A stretch of 64,000 nucleotides of DNA from Calothrix sp. 336/3 (GTDB lineage Bacteria > Cyanobacteriota > Cyanobacteriia > Cyanobacteriales > Nostocaceae): the NCBI RefSeq assembly GCF_000734895.2, contig NZ_CP011382.1:5916491-5980490 (forward strand). The letters are read 5' to 3'. The position numbers were made by a program, and so were the translations under genes. Positions 63,880 through 64,000 of this stretch are shown here, piece by piece (positions within the stretch are counted from its first letter, which is position 1; every line of letters starts with the position of its first letter). Below the pieces are notes generated by a model. It saw only the letters and a list, made by a program, of their open reading frames with translations, had not been told where the DNA came from and did no database searches.

Positions 63880-64000
63880 TTAATTACAGGGAGTACCCGC
63901 AGATGGACATCCACCAGCTTCAAAGGATTTGCCACAACTGCAAGTACTCGTAGCATTGGGATTAATAAACTTAAAGCCGCTTTCCATCACACCTTCGATA
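63880..64000 (-). CDS. hesB: HesB-type iron-sulfur carrier, C-terminal part (5' end outside window)
   Basis: The last 39 codons before TAA (63880-63882) read VMESGFKFINPNATSTCSCGKSFEAGG..., with the C-x-C of the A-type carrier family (CSCGKSF), plus two extra Cys in GCPSAGTPC near the end, typical of the nif-linked HesB. A-type carriers deliver Fe-S clusters to apoproteins. It stands directly upstream of fdxH, a known hesAB-fdxH order. The N-terminus lies beyond the right edge. Confidence 0.9.
   Translation of the reverse strand, partial: IEGVMESGFKFINPNATSTCSCGKSFEAGGCPSAGTPCN

Overview
The window comes from the chromosome of a nitrogen-fixing, probably heterocyst-forming (Nostocales-type) cyanobacterium. 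The evidence is: HIP1 octamers (GCGATCGC, e.g. positions 13-20) throughout; thylakoid/NDH-1 genes (ndhH, crr7); a split proton-translocating transhydrogenase (pntA1/pntA2/pntB); an OCP-derived carotenoid-protein pair (HCP plus CTDH); a CBS-CP12 fusion; the XisH/XisI pair; a probable HupW-type hydrogenase protease; and, at the right edge, the heterocyst-type ferredoxin FdxH next to a HesB fragment, which marks the border of a nif region. Short palindromic repeats and a heptamer tandem repeat of the cyanobacterial kind lie between and within genes.

Layout. 1-9.1 kb: housekeeping (receiver-domain tail, DUF2854, crr7-ndhH, rsmH, a MalK/UgpC-type ATPase, a flavin oxidoreductase, ssb, a GT4 glycosyltransferase). 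9.5-13 kb: an AT-rich accessory block with a PD-(D/E)xK nuclease-like domain fused to a ParA ATPase, translationally coupled to a ParB-like protein, and divergent from a second ParA. 13.2-19 kb: ileS and small conserved or unknown genes. 19-23.2 kb: an AAA-type ATPase and a large TPR protein, separated by a 234-bp MITE-like element with 19-bp terminal inverted repeats and a 10-bp target duplication. The TPR protein carries 13 almost identical 102-bp repeats whose amino-acid differences lie almost only at the TPR ligand-facing positions. 23.5-36.9 kb: ftsE-like, yqeK-rsfS-CGLD27, asparaginase, initiator tRNA-Met, a GTPase, a solitary DNA cytosine methyltransferase, deoC-recO-MFS, a glycosyltransferase and an ABC exporter. 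37-43 kb: CTDH/HCP, queG, a HAD phosphatase overlapping a metallophore-type binding lipoprotein, and a glyoxalase-like membrane protein. 43-51 kb: sigma-like protein, secreted TPR protein, REC-GGDEF protein, PsiE-family protein and the pnt operon. 51-56 kb: DUF2808 protein and the rpmH-rnpA-PH-yidC-jag cluster plus DUF177. 55.7-64 kb: xisHI, pyrB, hupW-like, CBS-CP12, a methyltransferase carrying an in-frame repeat insertion, a Mop-domain protein, a decayed MFS gene, fdxH and hesB.

The most unusual parts are the ATPase/hypervariable-TPR pair, which looks like a diversifying recognition system, and the nuclease-ParA/ParB-like locus. All functional calls were made by reading translated sequences against remembered family features; no search was run.
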